Shown here piece by piece: positions 13,301 through 25,120 of a stretch of 64,000 nt of DNA. The DNA is from Tetracladium setigerum. Taxonomy: Eukaryota > Ascomycota > Leotiomycetes > Helotiales. A model generated the notes under the pieces. It had not been told where the DNA came from, did not search any database, and was given only the letters and a program-made list of their open reading frames with translations. Both the position numbers and the translations under genes were made by a program. The stretch spans positions 1,302,001 through 1,366,000 of the forward strand of contig PZJY01000002.1 in the NCBI GenBank assembly GCA_031472005.1, in the 5' to 3' direction. Positions within the stretch are counted from its first letter, which is position 1, and each line of letters starts with the position of its first letter.

Positions 13301-15472
13301 GTCGTTAGATAAGGTGGCGTAAACCTCGTTCCGGCTATATAATTATTACTATGAACCTTAATAGTTATAACGTTTAAATCGTATAATCCTTTTAACTTAA
13401 TCGATTTCGGGGTTATATTCTTTAATTTACGGTATACTTAAAATAATATCGTGGTTTCCTATTAATGTAATATCGAACTAGATATTTATAATATATCCTC
13501 CCGGGGATAATAATTTTAATAAAATCGTTCCTTAATTAATAATTTCATTATTTCCTTTTACTTTCGTTCTATCTATTACTTATAATTCGTAAGGTATAAT
13601 TAAGGTGAAAGGAATATTAATCCGAGTAACTTCTTTAAAGGAAATAAAGTTTCCGGTTACTCTTAAATTAATTATAACCTTAATTAATTTTCCTTATAAT
13701 TTTATTTTTATAATAATTTATTCGTTTCTTATAATAATATAAACTTCTTTTAATTTCCTTAATAATTTTATAACCCTTTAATCGTTAAATAAGTTTATTT
13801 ATATTTTAAGGTAAGCGGTTTATTTCACTAATCGGTAAGGGGTATTAATTTTTAAAGTGTAAATAAAAGCTAATTTAACGTTTTACACGGCGTATTTAAA
13901 GGGTTAGCACGAGATAATTCGAATCTTCCTTTAAGTTCGTTCTTAATTAACGATTCGAGTTACTTCTTATTCGTCTCCGGGTTTTAAAATATCTTTTAAC
14001 TCGTGGATAACTTCCTTAATAAATAATTATTTAATCGTGGCGCGATTAAATCTATTATCGTAAAAATAAATTCGTTCGATATCTCGGTACGACACGAGAT
14101 ATTCTTTTCCTTCGATAAGCTTATAACCGGTGGTCTTATAATTTATAACTTATAATTCTCCTTTAATTTGCCTTTATTTATTTCCTTTTATTCTTATTTT
14201 AATAAAGAACTATTGTTCCTCGACCTGAGGCATAACTATTATTATAAGTCTCGCTTCTCCGTCCGAGCCGTCGGATTCGGACTCGGTTTCAAATTTAGTT
14301 TTAGATTTAAAGGAAATTTCTTTAAATATTATATTATCGATTAAATCGTATTAAGATTAATAAGTAAGTAACGTATTTAAGTTATTATATTTAATAATAA
14401 GGCTATCTTATTCGAAGTCTTAAGATAATTCTTCCTTAATAGGAACCTTATTTATAACGGCGATTTACTTTTATTAAGTAATATTAACTTAACGGGGTTT
14501 TTACTTCTTAGGACAGTCGGTAGCCTTATAGCCGGCTTATCTATACTTATAATAAAGTTAGTTTTCTCGGCGGCGTTTCTTTTCTTTTAACGAGAGGGGT
14601 TTCGGGCCCTTTTAAATAATATTAACTTATTAAGAACGTCCTTAATATTAACCTCGGTAATGTTACCTCTTCCTTTAGCTATTATTAAGTCTTCGTTCTT
14701 TATTATCCCTCTTTCCTTAATTATTCCCTTTCTTAACTTCGTATAACCGGTTATCTAATTAAATAACGTATTTAATTAAAGTGTTTAAGTTTAAGAATAA
14801 ACCTCTTAACTTAATAAGTTCCTCCTTAAGGTAAGGCTTTAACCCTCTCTTAAAAAGTTTTAAAAGAGTTATAATATCTTATCCGGTCTTAACTTTATAA
14901 CGTTAAAATTTAATAAAGTAATTTAAGGCGGATCTTATTTACTTAAGGTTTAAGAGTTTTTAAATTATTACTTAAATAATATCGAAATCTTTAAATATTT
15001 TTCTAATTTCGTTCTTAAATTTATCTTAATTTTTAAAAATCTCTTAAGTTTTCGTTATTATTTTTCTATCGGTCCGATAATTATAAAAATTTATTAAGAA
15101 TAATTCTATTTAATCTTAAATAATAAACTTAAGGAAAGAGGCCGTATAAAGGCTCTTAACGTAAATCGTGACGAACTTATCGTTATTAAAAGAGAAGTAG
15201 ATCTTTATTTAAAGGATAAAAGAATTTAAGTTCTTCCGAGTATCGTCGAATTTATTAGGTTAAGAGACTCGGATAGCTTCTTTTAATTCGAAAGGAGCCG
15301 GATTATCCTCTCCGTCATTAGAGTTATTATTATCGTCGATATTCATCTTATCGCTAATATTAAGGGCGTCCTCGGGTTCCTTCCCTTTAAGATTACTATT
15401 ATTAATTAAGGTAAGGTCGATTTTACTAATATTAATGCTAACGTTATTAGTGTTTCCGGTCGTAAGGGCCAT
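10380..15472 (-). pseudogene. Degenerate gag-pol of minus-strand chromovirus
   Basis: The gag start is at 15472, and the first 70 residues still read through (MALTTGNTNN...). They are Asn/Asp-rich, like the matching region at 17349 in the other copy. The zinc knuckle is at about 14512-14555. The RT catalytic box lies near 12650-12680 as YLND in place of YLDD. RNase H and integrase follow toward lower coordinates, and a chromodomain-like end sits near 10380-10500. Positions map onto the plus-strand copy by x -> 32821 - x, which shows that the two copies are collinear. Stops occur throughout. Confidence 0.85.
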
Positions 15473-15511
15473 TATTAATATTATTCTTACTTTAATAAAG
15501 GGTACTTAAAG

Positions 15512-15956
15512 TGTTACGATTCCGATTTTACTAATTAAAGTGAGGTTAAAGTTAAGGGTTTATTTATTAATTAAAGTAAGAATATTAATCACTAAGTGAT
15601 TATAAGTAAGAATAAGCTAATATTAATAATATATAATCTTAATTTAAATATTAAGTTAAGCACGAAGCTCTTATTTAATAAAATATTATTCCTTTTTATA
15701 TAAGTCTCTTCGTAATGACTAGAGTCCCGAACTATAAAGTCTTAACTATTAGAGTCCGACTCCATTAATTAAACTCCTTACTTAACGGACTCTATCACGT
15801 GATTACTTAAGCAATTACTATTAACACTTTCTTATAATTAACTAAGTTATTAAAGTTCTTTATAAAGTAATAATAATAAGCCACTTAATTATACTAATTA
15901 TTATGCTGCTCCCGAGCCTCAGGCTCCTCACGTGCGCGCAGGTCACGTTCGTAACA
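15512..15956 (-). repeat. 5' LTR of minus-strand chromovirus (B1)
   Basis: A 445-bp LTR that pairs with 9342-9786. Its last 60 bases (15900-15956) still contain CpA and TpG, including the imperfect palindrome GAGCCTCAGGCTC, so RIP was weak here. Confidence 0.92.
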
Positions 15957-15979
15957 TACCGGTGAACAGTGCCGTTACA

Positions 15980-16128
15980 CTTAACTTAATATTTAAATTA
16001 AGATTATATATTATTAATATTAGCTTATTCTTATTTATAATCACTTAATAATTAACTTCCTTACTTTAATTAGTAAATAAACCCTCGACTATAACCTTAC
16101 TTTAATTAATAGAATCGGAACCGTAACA
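15980..16128 (+). repeat. Right fragment of split gypsy LTR, subfamily B3
   Basis: This resumes the LTR broken at 1201, after the second CTTAA duplication (15980-15984), and ends CCGTAACA at 16128. With 1014-1201 it is the LTR of the outermost plus-strand element. Confidence 0.8.
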
Positions 16129-16864
16129 CTTTAAGTATTATTTATTAAAGTAAGAATAATATTAATAATAGCCCTTATAACCGGAAATACTAATAACGTT
16201 AATACTAATATTAATAAAATCGACCTTACCTTAATTAATAATAATAATCTTAAAGGGAAGGAACCCGAGGATATATTAAGTGTTAACGATAAGATAAACG
16301 TTAATAACGACGACGACTTTAATAATAAAGATAATAACTTAACTCCTTTTAAATTAAAAGAAGTTATCCGAGTCTCTTAACCCGATAAGTTTAACGGCAC
16401 TTAAAAGAACTTAAACTCTTTTATCCTTTAAATAGAAATCTACTTCTCTTTTAATAACGATAAGTTCGTTATAATTTACGTTAAGAGCCTTTACGCGGCT
16501 TCTTTCCTTAAATCTATTACTTAAGATTAAATAGAATTATACTTAATAGACTTTTATAATTACCGGACTAATAGAAAAATAATAATAAAAACTTAAGAGA
16601 TTTTTAAGAATTAAGATAAGTTTAAGAATAAAATTAAGAAAATATTTAAAGATTTTAATATTATTTAAGTAACGATTCGAAAGCTCTTAAACCTTAAGTA
16701 AACCGGATTTACCTTAAGTTACTTTATAAAGTTTTAACGATATAAAATAAAGATTAAATAAGATATTATAACCCTTTTAAAACTTTTTAAGAGAGGCTTA
16801 AAGCCTTATCTTAAGGAGGAACTCGTTAAGTTAAGAGGATTATTTTTAAATTTAAATACCTTAA
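16129..16864 (+). pseudogene. gag remnant of the outer gypsy element, left part
   Basis: It aligns with 17310-18034, the 5' end and gag of the plus-strand chromovirus, including the Asn/Asp-rich start of gag. It is interrupted at the CTTAA at 16860-16864 by that chromovirus and resumes at 23485. Stops and RIP changes are abundant. The sequence is clearly related to its invader but diverged from it, so it is an older copy or a sister subfamily. Confidence 0.8.
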
Positions 16865-17309
16865 TATTACGAACGTGACCTGCGCGCACGTGAGGAGCCT
16901 GAGGCTCGGGAGCAGCATAATAATTAGTATAATTAAGTGACTTGCTATTACTACTTTATAAAGAACTCTAATAACCTAGTTAATTATAGGAAAGTGTTAG
17001 TAATAATTACTTAAGTAATTACGTGATAAAGTCCGCTAAGTAAGGAGTTTAATTAATAGAGTCGGACTTTAATAATTAAGACTCTATAGTTCGGGACTCT
17101 AGTCGTTACGAAGAGACTTATATAAGAAGGAATAATATTTTATTAAATAAGAGCTTCGTACTTAACTTAATATTTAAATTAAGATTATATATTATTAATA
17201 TTAGCTTATTCTTACTTATAATCACCTAGTGATTAATATTCTTACTTTAATTAATAAATAAACCCTCGACTTCGACCTTACTTTAATTAGTAAAATCGGA
17301 ACCGTGACA
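16865..17309 (+). repeat. 5' LTR of plus-strand chromovirus (B1)
   Basis: A 445-bp LTR that starts TATTACGAACGTGACC (TG now TA) and ends CCGTGACA. Bases 16870-16910 are little mutated. Confidence 0.92.
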
Positions 17310-17348
17310 CTTTAAGTACCCTTTATTAAAGTAAGAATAATATTAATA

Positions 17349-20300
17349 ATAGCCCTTACGACCGGAAACATTAATAACGTTAGCATTAATATTAATAAAA
17401 TCGACCTTACCTTAATTAATAATAATAGTCTTAAAGGGAAGGAACCCGAGGACGCCCTTAATGTTAGCGATAAGATGGATATCGACGACGATAATAACTC
17501 TAACGACGGAGAGGATAATCCGGCTCCTTTTAAATTAAAAGAAGCTATTCGAGTCTCTTAACCTAATAAATTCAACGATACTCGGAAGAACTTAAATTCT
17601 TTTATCCTTTAAATAAAGATCTACTTCTCTTTTAATAACGATAAGTTCGTTACGATTTACGTTAAGAGCCTTTATACGGCCTCTTTCCTTAAGTTTATTA
17701 CTTAAGATTAAATAAAATTATTCTTAATAAATTTCTATAATTATCGGACCGATAGAAAAATAATAACGAAAACTTAAGAGATTTTTAAAAATTAAGATAA
17801 ATTTAAGAACGAAATTAAAAAAATATTTAAAGATTTTAATATTATTTAAGTAATAATTCGAAAACTCTTAAACCTTAAGTAAATAAGATCCGCCTTAAAT
17901 TACTTTATTAAATTCTAACGTTATAAAGCTAAGATTAAATAAGATATTATAACTCTTTTAAAACTTTTTAAGAGAGGGTTAAAGCCTTACCTTAAGGAAG
18001 AACTTATTAAGTTAAGAGGTTTATTCTTAAACTTAAACACTTTAATTAAACACGTTATTTAATTAGATAACCGGTTATATAAAGTTAAGAAAGGGAATAA
18101 TTAAGGAAAGAGGGATAATAAAGAACGAAGACTTAATAATAGTTAAAGGAGGAGGTAACACTACCGAGGTTAATATTAAGGACGTTCCTAATAAGTTAAT
18201 ATTACTTAAAAGGGCCCGAAACCCCTCTCACCGAAAGAAAAGAAACGCCGCCGAGAAAACTAACTTTATTATAAGTGTGGACAAGCCGGCCATAGGGCTG
18301 CCGACTATCCTAAGAAGTAAAAACCCCGTTAAGTTAATACCACTTAATAAAAGTAAATCGCCGTTATAAATAGGGTTCTTATTAAGGAAGAATTATTTTA
18401 AGACTTTAGATAAGATAACCTTATTATTAAATATAATAACTTAAATACGTTACTTACTTATTAATCTTAATACGATTTAATTAATAATATAATATTTAAA
18501 GAAATTTCCTTTAAATCCGAAATTAAATCTAAAACTGAGTCTGAATCCGACGGCTCGGACGGAGAAGCGAGACTTATAATAATAGCTATACCTTAAGTTA
18601 GGGAACGATAATTCTTTATTAAAATAAGAATAAAAGGAAATAGATAAAGGTAAATTAAAGGAGAATTATAAGTTATAAACTATAAGACTATTAATTATAA
18701 GCTTATTAAAGGAAAAGAATATCTCGTGTTATATCGAGATATTAAACGAATTTATTTTTACGATAATAAATTTAATCGCGTTACGATCGAATAATTATTT
18801 ATTAAGGAAGTTATTTACGAGTTAAAAGATATTTTAAAACCCGGAGATAAATAAGAAGTAACCCGAATCATTAATTAAGAATGAACTTAAAGGAAGATTC
18901 GAACTATCCCGTGCTAACTCTTCGAATACGCCGTGTAAAACGTTAAATTAGCTTTTATTTATACTTTAAAAATTAATACCCCTTACTGATTAGTAAAATA
19001 AACCGCTTACCTTAAAATATAAATAAACTTATTTAACGATTAAAGGGTTATAAAACTATTAAGGAAATTAAAAGAAGTTTATATTATTATAAGAAACGAA
19101 TAAATTACCGTAAAAATAAAATTACGAGGAAAATTAATTAAGGTTATAATTAATTTAAGAGTAATCGGAAACTTTATTTCCTTTAAAGAAGTTACTCGGA
19201 TTAATATTCCTTTCACCTTAATCACACCTTACGAATTATAAGTAATAAATAGAATGAAAGTAAAAGGAAATAATAAAATTATTAATTAAGGAACGATTTT
19301 ATTAAAATTATTATCCTTAAGAGGATATATTATAAATATCTAATTCGATATTATATTAATAAGAAACCACGATATTATTTTAAGTATATTGTGAATTAAA
19401 GAATATAACCTCGAAATCGATTAAGTTAAAAGGATTATACGATTTAAACGTTATAACTATTAAGGTTCGTAATAATAATTATATAGCCGGAACGAGGTTT
19501 ACGCTACTTTATTTAACGACGCCACCGGATATCTTAATAATATAAAGAGTCCTTTACGGGACGTTAGTTAAAGCGAAAAGGAAATCCTTATATAATATAA
19601 GAAGTATTTAAGATTATTCGAAAACCCGGAAGACTTTAAAGCCTTACCTGAATATTAATTATAAGATTATAAAATAAACTTAAAGGAAGGAAGGAAACCT
19701 CTTATATAAAAATTACGCCGATATCGTTACGATTTTATTAAGATATTAAAAGTATTCGTTTAATTAATACTTAAGAAAGGATAAGTTAGACTATTTAAGT
19801 CTTTAATATTTAATAATATATTAATCGCTTATAAGAAGGATAACCTTAACGGTCGACCTTACGGCGATTATTAGGAACTTAATAACGTTACGATACGAGA
19901 TTAATATCTATTACCGAACGCTTAATACTTACGGGATAAGCTAGTTAAAGTTATAATATATATTAAGTTAAATTAAAGAAGCTCGTTTAATCTAATCCGG
20001 ATTAAAGAGGGACACGAATAAATAATTACGTTCCTTATTCCCTTAAGACTTTATAAATAGATTATTATACCTTTTAAGTTAATTAACGCACTTATAACTT
20101 ATTAACGCTAAAATAATAATATCTTACGAGAATACTTAAGAATATTCGTAATCTATTATCTTAACGATATAATTATTTACTTAAAACGAGTCGAGGATTA
20201 TAAGCGACACGTTAAGTTAATCTTAAACGCCTTACTTAAGGTAAACTTTAAACTAAAACTTAATAAGTGCGAGTTTAAAGTTATAAAAACCTTATTTTTA

Positions 20301-22440
20301 AGATATATTATCCGATTAGGGTTTATAAGCATCGATCTTAAGAAAATTAAAGTTATTAAGGAATGGCCTAAACCTTAAAATATTAAAGATATATAATCCT
20401 TTTTAAGAATTAGTAATTTTAGCCGATAATTCATTAAGGGATACTTAAGAATCGTCGCTCCCTTTATACGACTTATTAAAAAAGACGTACCTTTCTTAAT
20501 AAGATTAAAGGAGAAAGCCGCCTTTAAGGAACTTAAAAGACGATTTATAAAAGAACCCGTGATTTATAATTTCCACGAAGATCGACCTAATATTCTTTAA
20601 ATAGATACCTTAAATGTTTACATAAGTGTTATATACCTTTAATATAACGAAAACGGAAAATTATATCTTATAATATATTACTTTAAAACCTACTCGTTAA
20701 CGGAATAGAATTACGACATTTATAAGAAGGAACTTATAATTATCGTTAAAGCCTTAAGATATTAGAAAATTTACCTTTAAGGCGTTAAATTCCTTATAAT
20801 AGTTTATATTAATTATATAAATTTAAGAACTTTTATAATAACGAAGGTCCTTAATAATTAAAGATTAATTAAATAAGTTAAGGAGTTATCTTAATTCGAT
20901 TTAATAATTAAATATATTAAGGGATTTAAAAACGTTATAACGGATACTCTTAGCCGACCACTAAGTTACGAAGGAAGTAAGGTTTATAAGGAAATCGTAA
21001 TATTTAAGGAAAACGACGACGAAGATCTTATCCTTAATATTAAAGAAATTACTTTACTTATTAAAGTTAACGGACTATTTATAAACGAAATCCTTAAGGC
21101 TTAAGGAAAGGATTTAAAACACGTAAATTATTATAAAGGTAAATTAATTATATTAAACTTATACGTAAAGGAATTCGTTAAGAATTATTATAAGGCCCCG
21201 GCTCACGGACATTAAGGGAGCCGTAAGACCCTTTAAAGACTTAAATATTACTTTTACGTTAATTAAGTTATCGCTTTAATTAAGGAAGTGGTTAACTAAT
21301 ACGACGTGTATATCCGTAATAAAGTTACGAGATACGTACCTTACGGATTAATAAGCATTACACTTATATTAAAAATACCTTAAAAATCGATTTAATAAGA
21401 TTTTATTATTAAATTATTACTTTTAAGAGATTTAATAATAAGAATCGCTTATAACTCGATTTTAATTATAATAAAGAGGCTTACGAAATATATAATTTAT
21501 ATCTTATATAAGGAGTTTAATACCGTTAAAGAGTTAGCCTTCGTATTCTTATAAGAAGTGATTACTTATTACGGTATATTAAAAGAAATAATCTTAGACC
21601 GAGATAAACTTTTCACGTTTAAATTTTAAATTACCTTAATTACTTACTTAAGAGTTAAGAGGAAATTATTAATCGCCTTTTATTTATAAATAAATAAAGG
21701 AACGGAACGAATAAATTAAGTTATTAAGGCTTACTTACGTTATTATATTAATTATAAATAAGATAATTAAGTATCGTTACTCTTATTAACCTAATTCGTA
21801 TATAATAACTCGATTATAAATATTACGAAGGTATTATTATTTTATATTAATTTTAAGTATAAGAAGAGCGCGTATTACGAACCTTATTTAATAAACATTA
21901 ATAATTAGCTAATTAAGATCTAGATTAACGAGATTAAATACTTATATATTAAATTAATTAAGGAGTTACGATTCGTAATAAAAAAAAGCGTATTATATTA
22001 TAATAAAAAGCGTAATTAAGAGCTAACGTTAAGGGAGGGGGATAAAGTTTATCTATTACGACGAAATATTAAAATAAAAAGATTAAGCGATAAATTAAAT
22101 TATAAGAAACTTAAACTATTTAAAATTAAAACCGTTAAAGGACGTTTAAATTACGAACTCGCTTTATTAAAGAATATAAATATCTTTTTAATATTTTATA
22201 TATCCCTCCTCGAGAAAGCATTATTAAGAGCACCACCGGCTCTTAATATACCGATATAACTAATAAACTTAAAAGTAAAATATAAAGTAAAAAAAATCTT
22301 AAATTATAAGCTAGTTAAGAATAAACTTTATTATTTAATTAAATAAAAGAATTACTTATAATTTAAGAATTCTTAAGAATTAAAGGCGAATCTTAATTGC
22401 CACCGGATATTAATAAATTATTACTATTACCTCTTACTTA
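17349..22440 (+). pseudogene. Degenerate gag-pol of plus-strand chromovirus
   Basis: The landmarks in order are as follows. Gag begins near 17349 (ALTTGN; the ATG has become ATA). A CCHC knuckle lies at about 18266-18310 (YKCGQAGHRAADYP, with the outer Cys residues turned to Tyr). The RT box YLND is at about 20156-20170 within FVIYYLNDIIIYLK. An RNase H block (YDIYKKEL) lies near 20714-20740. The integrase spans about 21180-22000. A chromodomain follows at about 22320-22420 (KLYYLIK.KNY and a final NLN block), downstream of a YISLLEKALL segment. Most codons lost by RIP would be Cys, Trp, Gln or Met, and stops are everywhere. The original protein would be a single Gag-Pol of the fungal chromovirus type. 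Confidence 0.85.
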
Positions 22441-23034
22441 GTCCGACCTTAAAGATTAAAAGGGAGTAAATAGATTATTTAAAACGATAAAAGCTAACGG
22501 AGTAGCTTCCGTAATAATTAATAAGGAAACCGGCTCCGAGTTTTCGAATAAAGCCACTTAAAATTCGCGCTTAAGAGAATCGAGAATAAAATTAATATCC
22601 TTAAGAGTTAATAATTATAAGAAAAGATCGCTCTTAAGAGTTAAACCGTTTTCCACGGAATTCGTAAGCCGAGGAAGCCTTAAGAGGTAACGCTTACGCG
22701 CCGCCCCTTAAAAGAACTTATATATTATTAAAGGACGGGATTAAATAATAATATAACCCTTAATATTATAAGGCCGTTTAAAACGAATATATTCGGAGTA
22801 ATGACTTAATTCTCGAACATTTAAAAGACACTTCTTATAAGTTTTCTTATAATGTAAATATATTTCGGCTATACGGTTAAATTTCTTAATACGTACCGCT
22901 AGCGTAAGACGCTCTTTTAATTTTTAATAATAAATAAATAATATATTAAGAGAAGGTAATAGTTATAAATTATTAGCGATGTTTCCCTTAATATATTTAA
23001 GTGTAAGGACTATATTAATACGGAAGGGGGATAA

Positions 23035-23479
23035 TGTTATAAACGTAACTTACGCGCACGTGAGGAGCCTAAGGCTCGGGAGCAATATAATAATTAATAT
23101 AATTAAGTGGCTTATTATTATTACTTTATAAAGAACTTTAATAACTTAGTTAATTATAAGAAAGTGTTAATAATAATTACTTAAGTAATCACGTGATAGA
23201 GTCCGCTAAGTAAGGAGTCCAATTAATAGAGTCGGACTTTAATAGTTAGGACTCTATAATTCGGGACTCTAGTCGTTACGAAGAGACTTATATAAGAAGG
23301 AATAGTATTTCATTAAATAAGAGCTTCGTGCTTAACTTAGTATTTAAATCAGGATTATACATTATTAATATTAGCTTATTCTTACTTGTGATCACCTAGT
23401 GATTGATATTCTTACTTTAACTAGTAAATAAACCCTCGACTTCGACCTCACTTCAGTTAGTGGAATCGGAACCGTGACA
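23035..23479 (+). repeat. 3' LTR of plus-strand chromovirus (B1)
   Basis: A 445-bp LTR that pairs with 16865-17309. Bases 23330-23479 retain CpA and TpG, so this end is closest to the original sequence. Confidence 0.92.
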
Positions 23480-23484
23480 CTTAA

Positions 23485-23562
23485 TTAAATACGTTATTTA
23501 ATTAGATAACCGGTTATATAAAGCTAAGAAAGGGAATAATTAAGGAAAGAGGGATAATAAGT
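23485..23562 (+). pseudogene. gag remnant of the outer gypsy element, right part
   Basis: This continues 16129-16864 and matches 18040-18120 of the plus-strand chromovirus. It stops at about 23562, where an LTR of family C begins. No matching gag resumes after that LTR, so the rest of the outer element was deleted or rearranged. Confidence 0.75.
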
Positions 23563-25120
23563 TATTAGAATCAGATAAAAGATAATATAAGTGTATTAAG
23601 TGGATTAAGTGATTTAAATGATTCGTAGTGCAGTGGAAGTGATTAGAAGAGTGTTTAATGTGCTTAATTAAAAGAGATATCCTTAAGGGAATCTCAGTGA
23701 TTTATATAATGATGGAGTATCGGCTTAATCCGATATATTAAGACGTAATTAAAATAAGACGAATAACTTAAATCCGGAACTAAAACACTTATATGACTTA
23801 TAATAATCGACTTATAATATTATGACTTATAATAATATATGTTGGAATCAGATAAATGATAATATAAGTGTATTAAGTGGATTAAGTGATTTAAATGATT
23901 CGAAGTGCAGTGGAAGTGATCAGAGTGAATTAAGTGATCAGAAGAGTGTTTAATATGCTTGATTAAAAGAGATATCCTTAAGGGAATCTTAGTGATTTAT
24001 ATAATGATAGTGAATCGGTAGAATCCGATAGTATCGGCTTAATCCGATATATTAAGACGTAATTAAAATAAGATAGATAACTTAAATCCCGAACTAAATC
24101 ACTAATATGATTTATAATAATCGACTTATAATAATATAACTTATAATAAAATAACTTATAATAAAGTGATTAAAAAATCCCTCAAAAGTAAAACTATTTA
24201 AGCCGATTTAAGCTATTAGAGCCGAAAGGGTTGCAACCATTATCGTAAAGCCGTATTAGGATAAATTATCCGATAAAGGGAGTAAATAACTAATTTAGGT
24301 GATTATTATTACTTATTAAATTATAATATTTAACAATATAACTTATAATAAAATGATTAATAAATCCCTTAAAAGTAAAACTAATTAAGTCGATTTAAGC
24401 TATTAGAGCCGAAAGGGTTGCAACCATTATCGTAAAGCCGTATTAGGATAAAGTATTCGATTAAAGGAAGTAAATAACTAATTTAGGTGATTATTATTGT
24501 TGGAATCAGATAAATGATAATATAAATGAATTAAGTGAATTAAGTGATTTAAGTGATTCAGAGTGCAGTGGAAGTGATCAGGTGATCATAAGAGTGTTTA
24601 ATGTGCTTGATTAAAAGAGATATCCTTAAGGGAATCCTAGTGATTTATATAATGATAGAGTGTCGGTAGAATCCGATAGTATCGGCTTAATCCGATATGC
24701 TAAAAGTACTAATTATTAATTAAATAATAAGACGGATAAATTAAAATCCCGATTAAAACATTAATATAACTTAGAAATAAGCCGGCCTTATTAAATCCGA
24801 TTAAAATCCCTTGAATATAAGACGGCATAATAAGAATCCGATTAATATTACTTAAAAGTAAGACGGAGTGATTTTAGTCCGTACTAAACAACGTTTATGA
24901 CTCATAAGTAAGTCGGCTTAATTATAAATCAATAAAGCTATTTAAGCTAATTTAAGTTATTAGAGCCGAAAGGGTTGCAACCATTATCGTAAAGCCGAAA
25001 TAGGATAAAATATCCTTAAAATTAATTAAAGGGAGTAAATAACTAATTTAGGTGATTATTATCACTTATTAAATTAATAATATTTAACAATTATCACTTA
25101 TTAAATTATAATATTTAACA
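23563..25120 (+). repeat. Three LTRs of family C, two nested in the first
   Basis: The outer copy starts at 23563 (TATTAGAATCAG, from TGTTGGAATCAG) and ends TTTAACA at 25120. A second copy, 23840-24335, is flanked by ATATA on both sides (23835-23839 and 24336-24340). A third, 24498-25089, is flanked by ATTAT on both sides (24493-24497 and 25090-25094). When both are removed the outer LTR reads continuously. The copies differ in length (about 460, 496 and 592 bp) through changes in the middle. The family is probably an LTR of a copia-type element, inferred from its position beside a copia pol remnant. Confidence 0.8.

Larger units (their letters stand above)
9342..15956 (-). mobile_element. 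Complete 6,615-bp chromovirus, minus-strand copy
   Basis: A full-length Ty3/gypsy element with 445-bp LTRs at 9342-9786 and 15512-15956. TACCG duplications at 9337-9341 and 15957-15961 interrupt the 3' LTR of element A. The polypurine tract on the minus strand reads from about 9800 to 9788 (CGGAAGGGGG). It is the same family and exactly the same length as the plus-strand copy at 16865-23479. It is strongly RIP-mutated inside, and its outer right end is less affected. Confidence 0.95.
1202..15979 (+). mobile_element. Ty3/gypsy chromodomain retrotransposon (element A)
   Basis: The element is delimited by a 299-bp 5' LTR (1202-1500) and a 3' LTR split into 9061-9341 and 15962-15979, which also sum to 299 bp. 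Five-base duplications CTTAA flank it at 1197-1201 and 15980-15984. A polypurine tract (AAGAGGGGGA) ends just before 9061. Without the nested 6.6-kb chromovirus and its duplicated TACCG it is about 8.16 kb. The 5' LTR keeps many CpA/TpG sites that are TpA in the 3' LTR, the direction expected of RIP. The coding region is described separately. Confidence 0.9.
16865..23479 (+). mobile_element. Complete 6,615-bp chromovirus, plus-strand copy
   Basis: A full-length Ty3/gypsy element with 445-bp LTRs at 16865-17309 and 23035-23479. The polypurine tract CGGAAGGGGG precedes 23035, and CTTAA duplications lie at 16860-16864 and 23480-23484. It splits the gag of the outer element, which continues at 23485. 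Its length is identical to the minus-strand copy at 9342-15956. RIP is heavy inside but light in the last 150 bp of the 3' LTR. Confidence 0.95.

Noticed and set aside
9342..23479. The mirror pair as a single palindromic transposon or an inverted segmental duplication
   Set aside because: Each copy has its own target duplication and a different host sequence, which shows two independent insertions.
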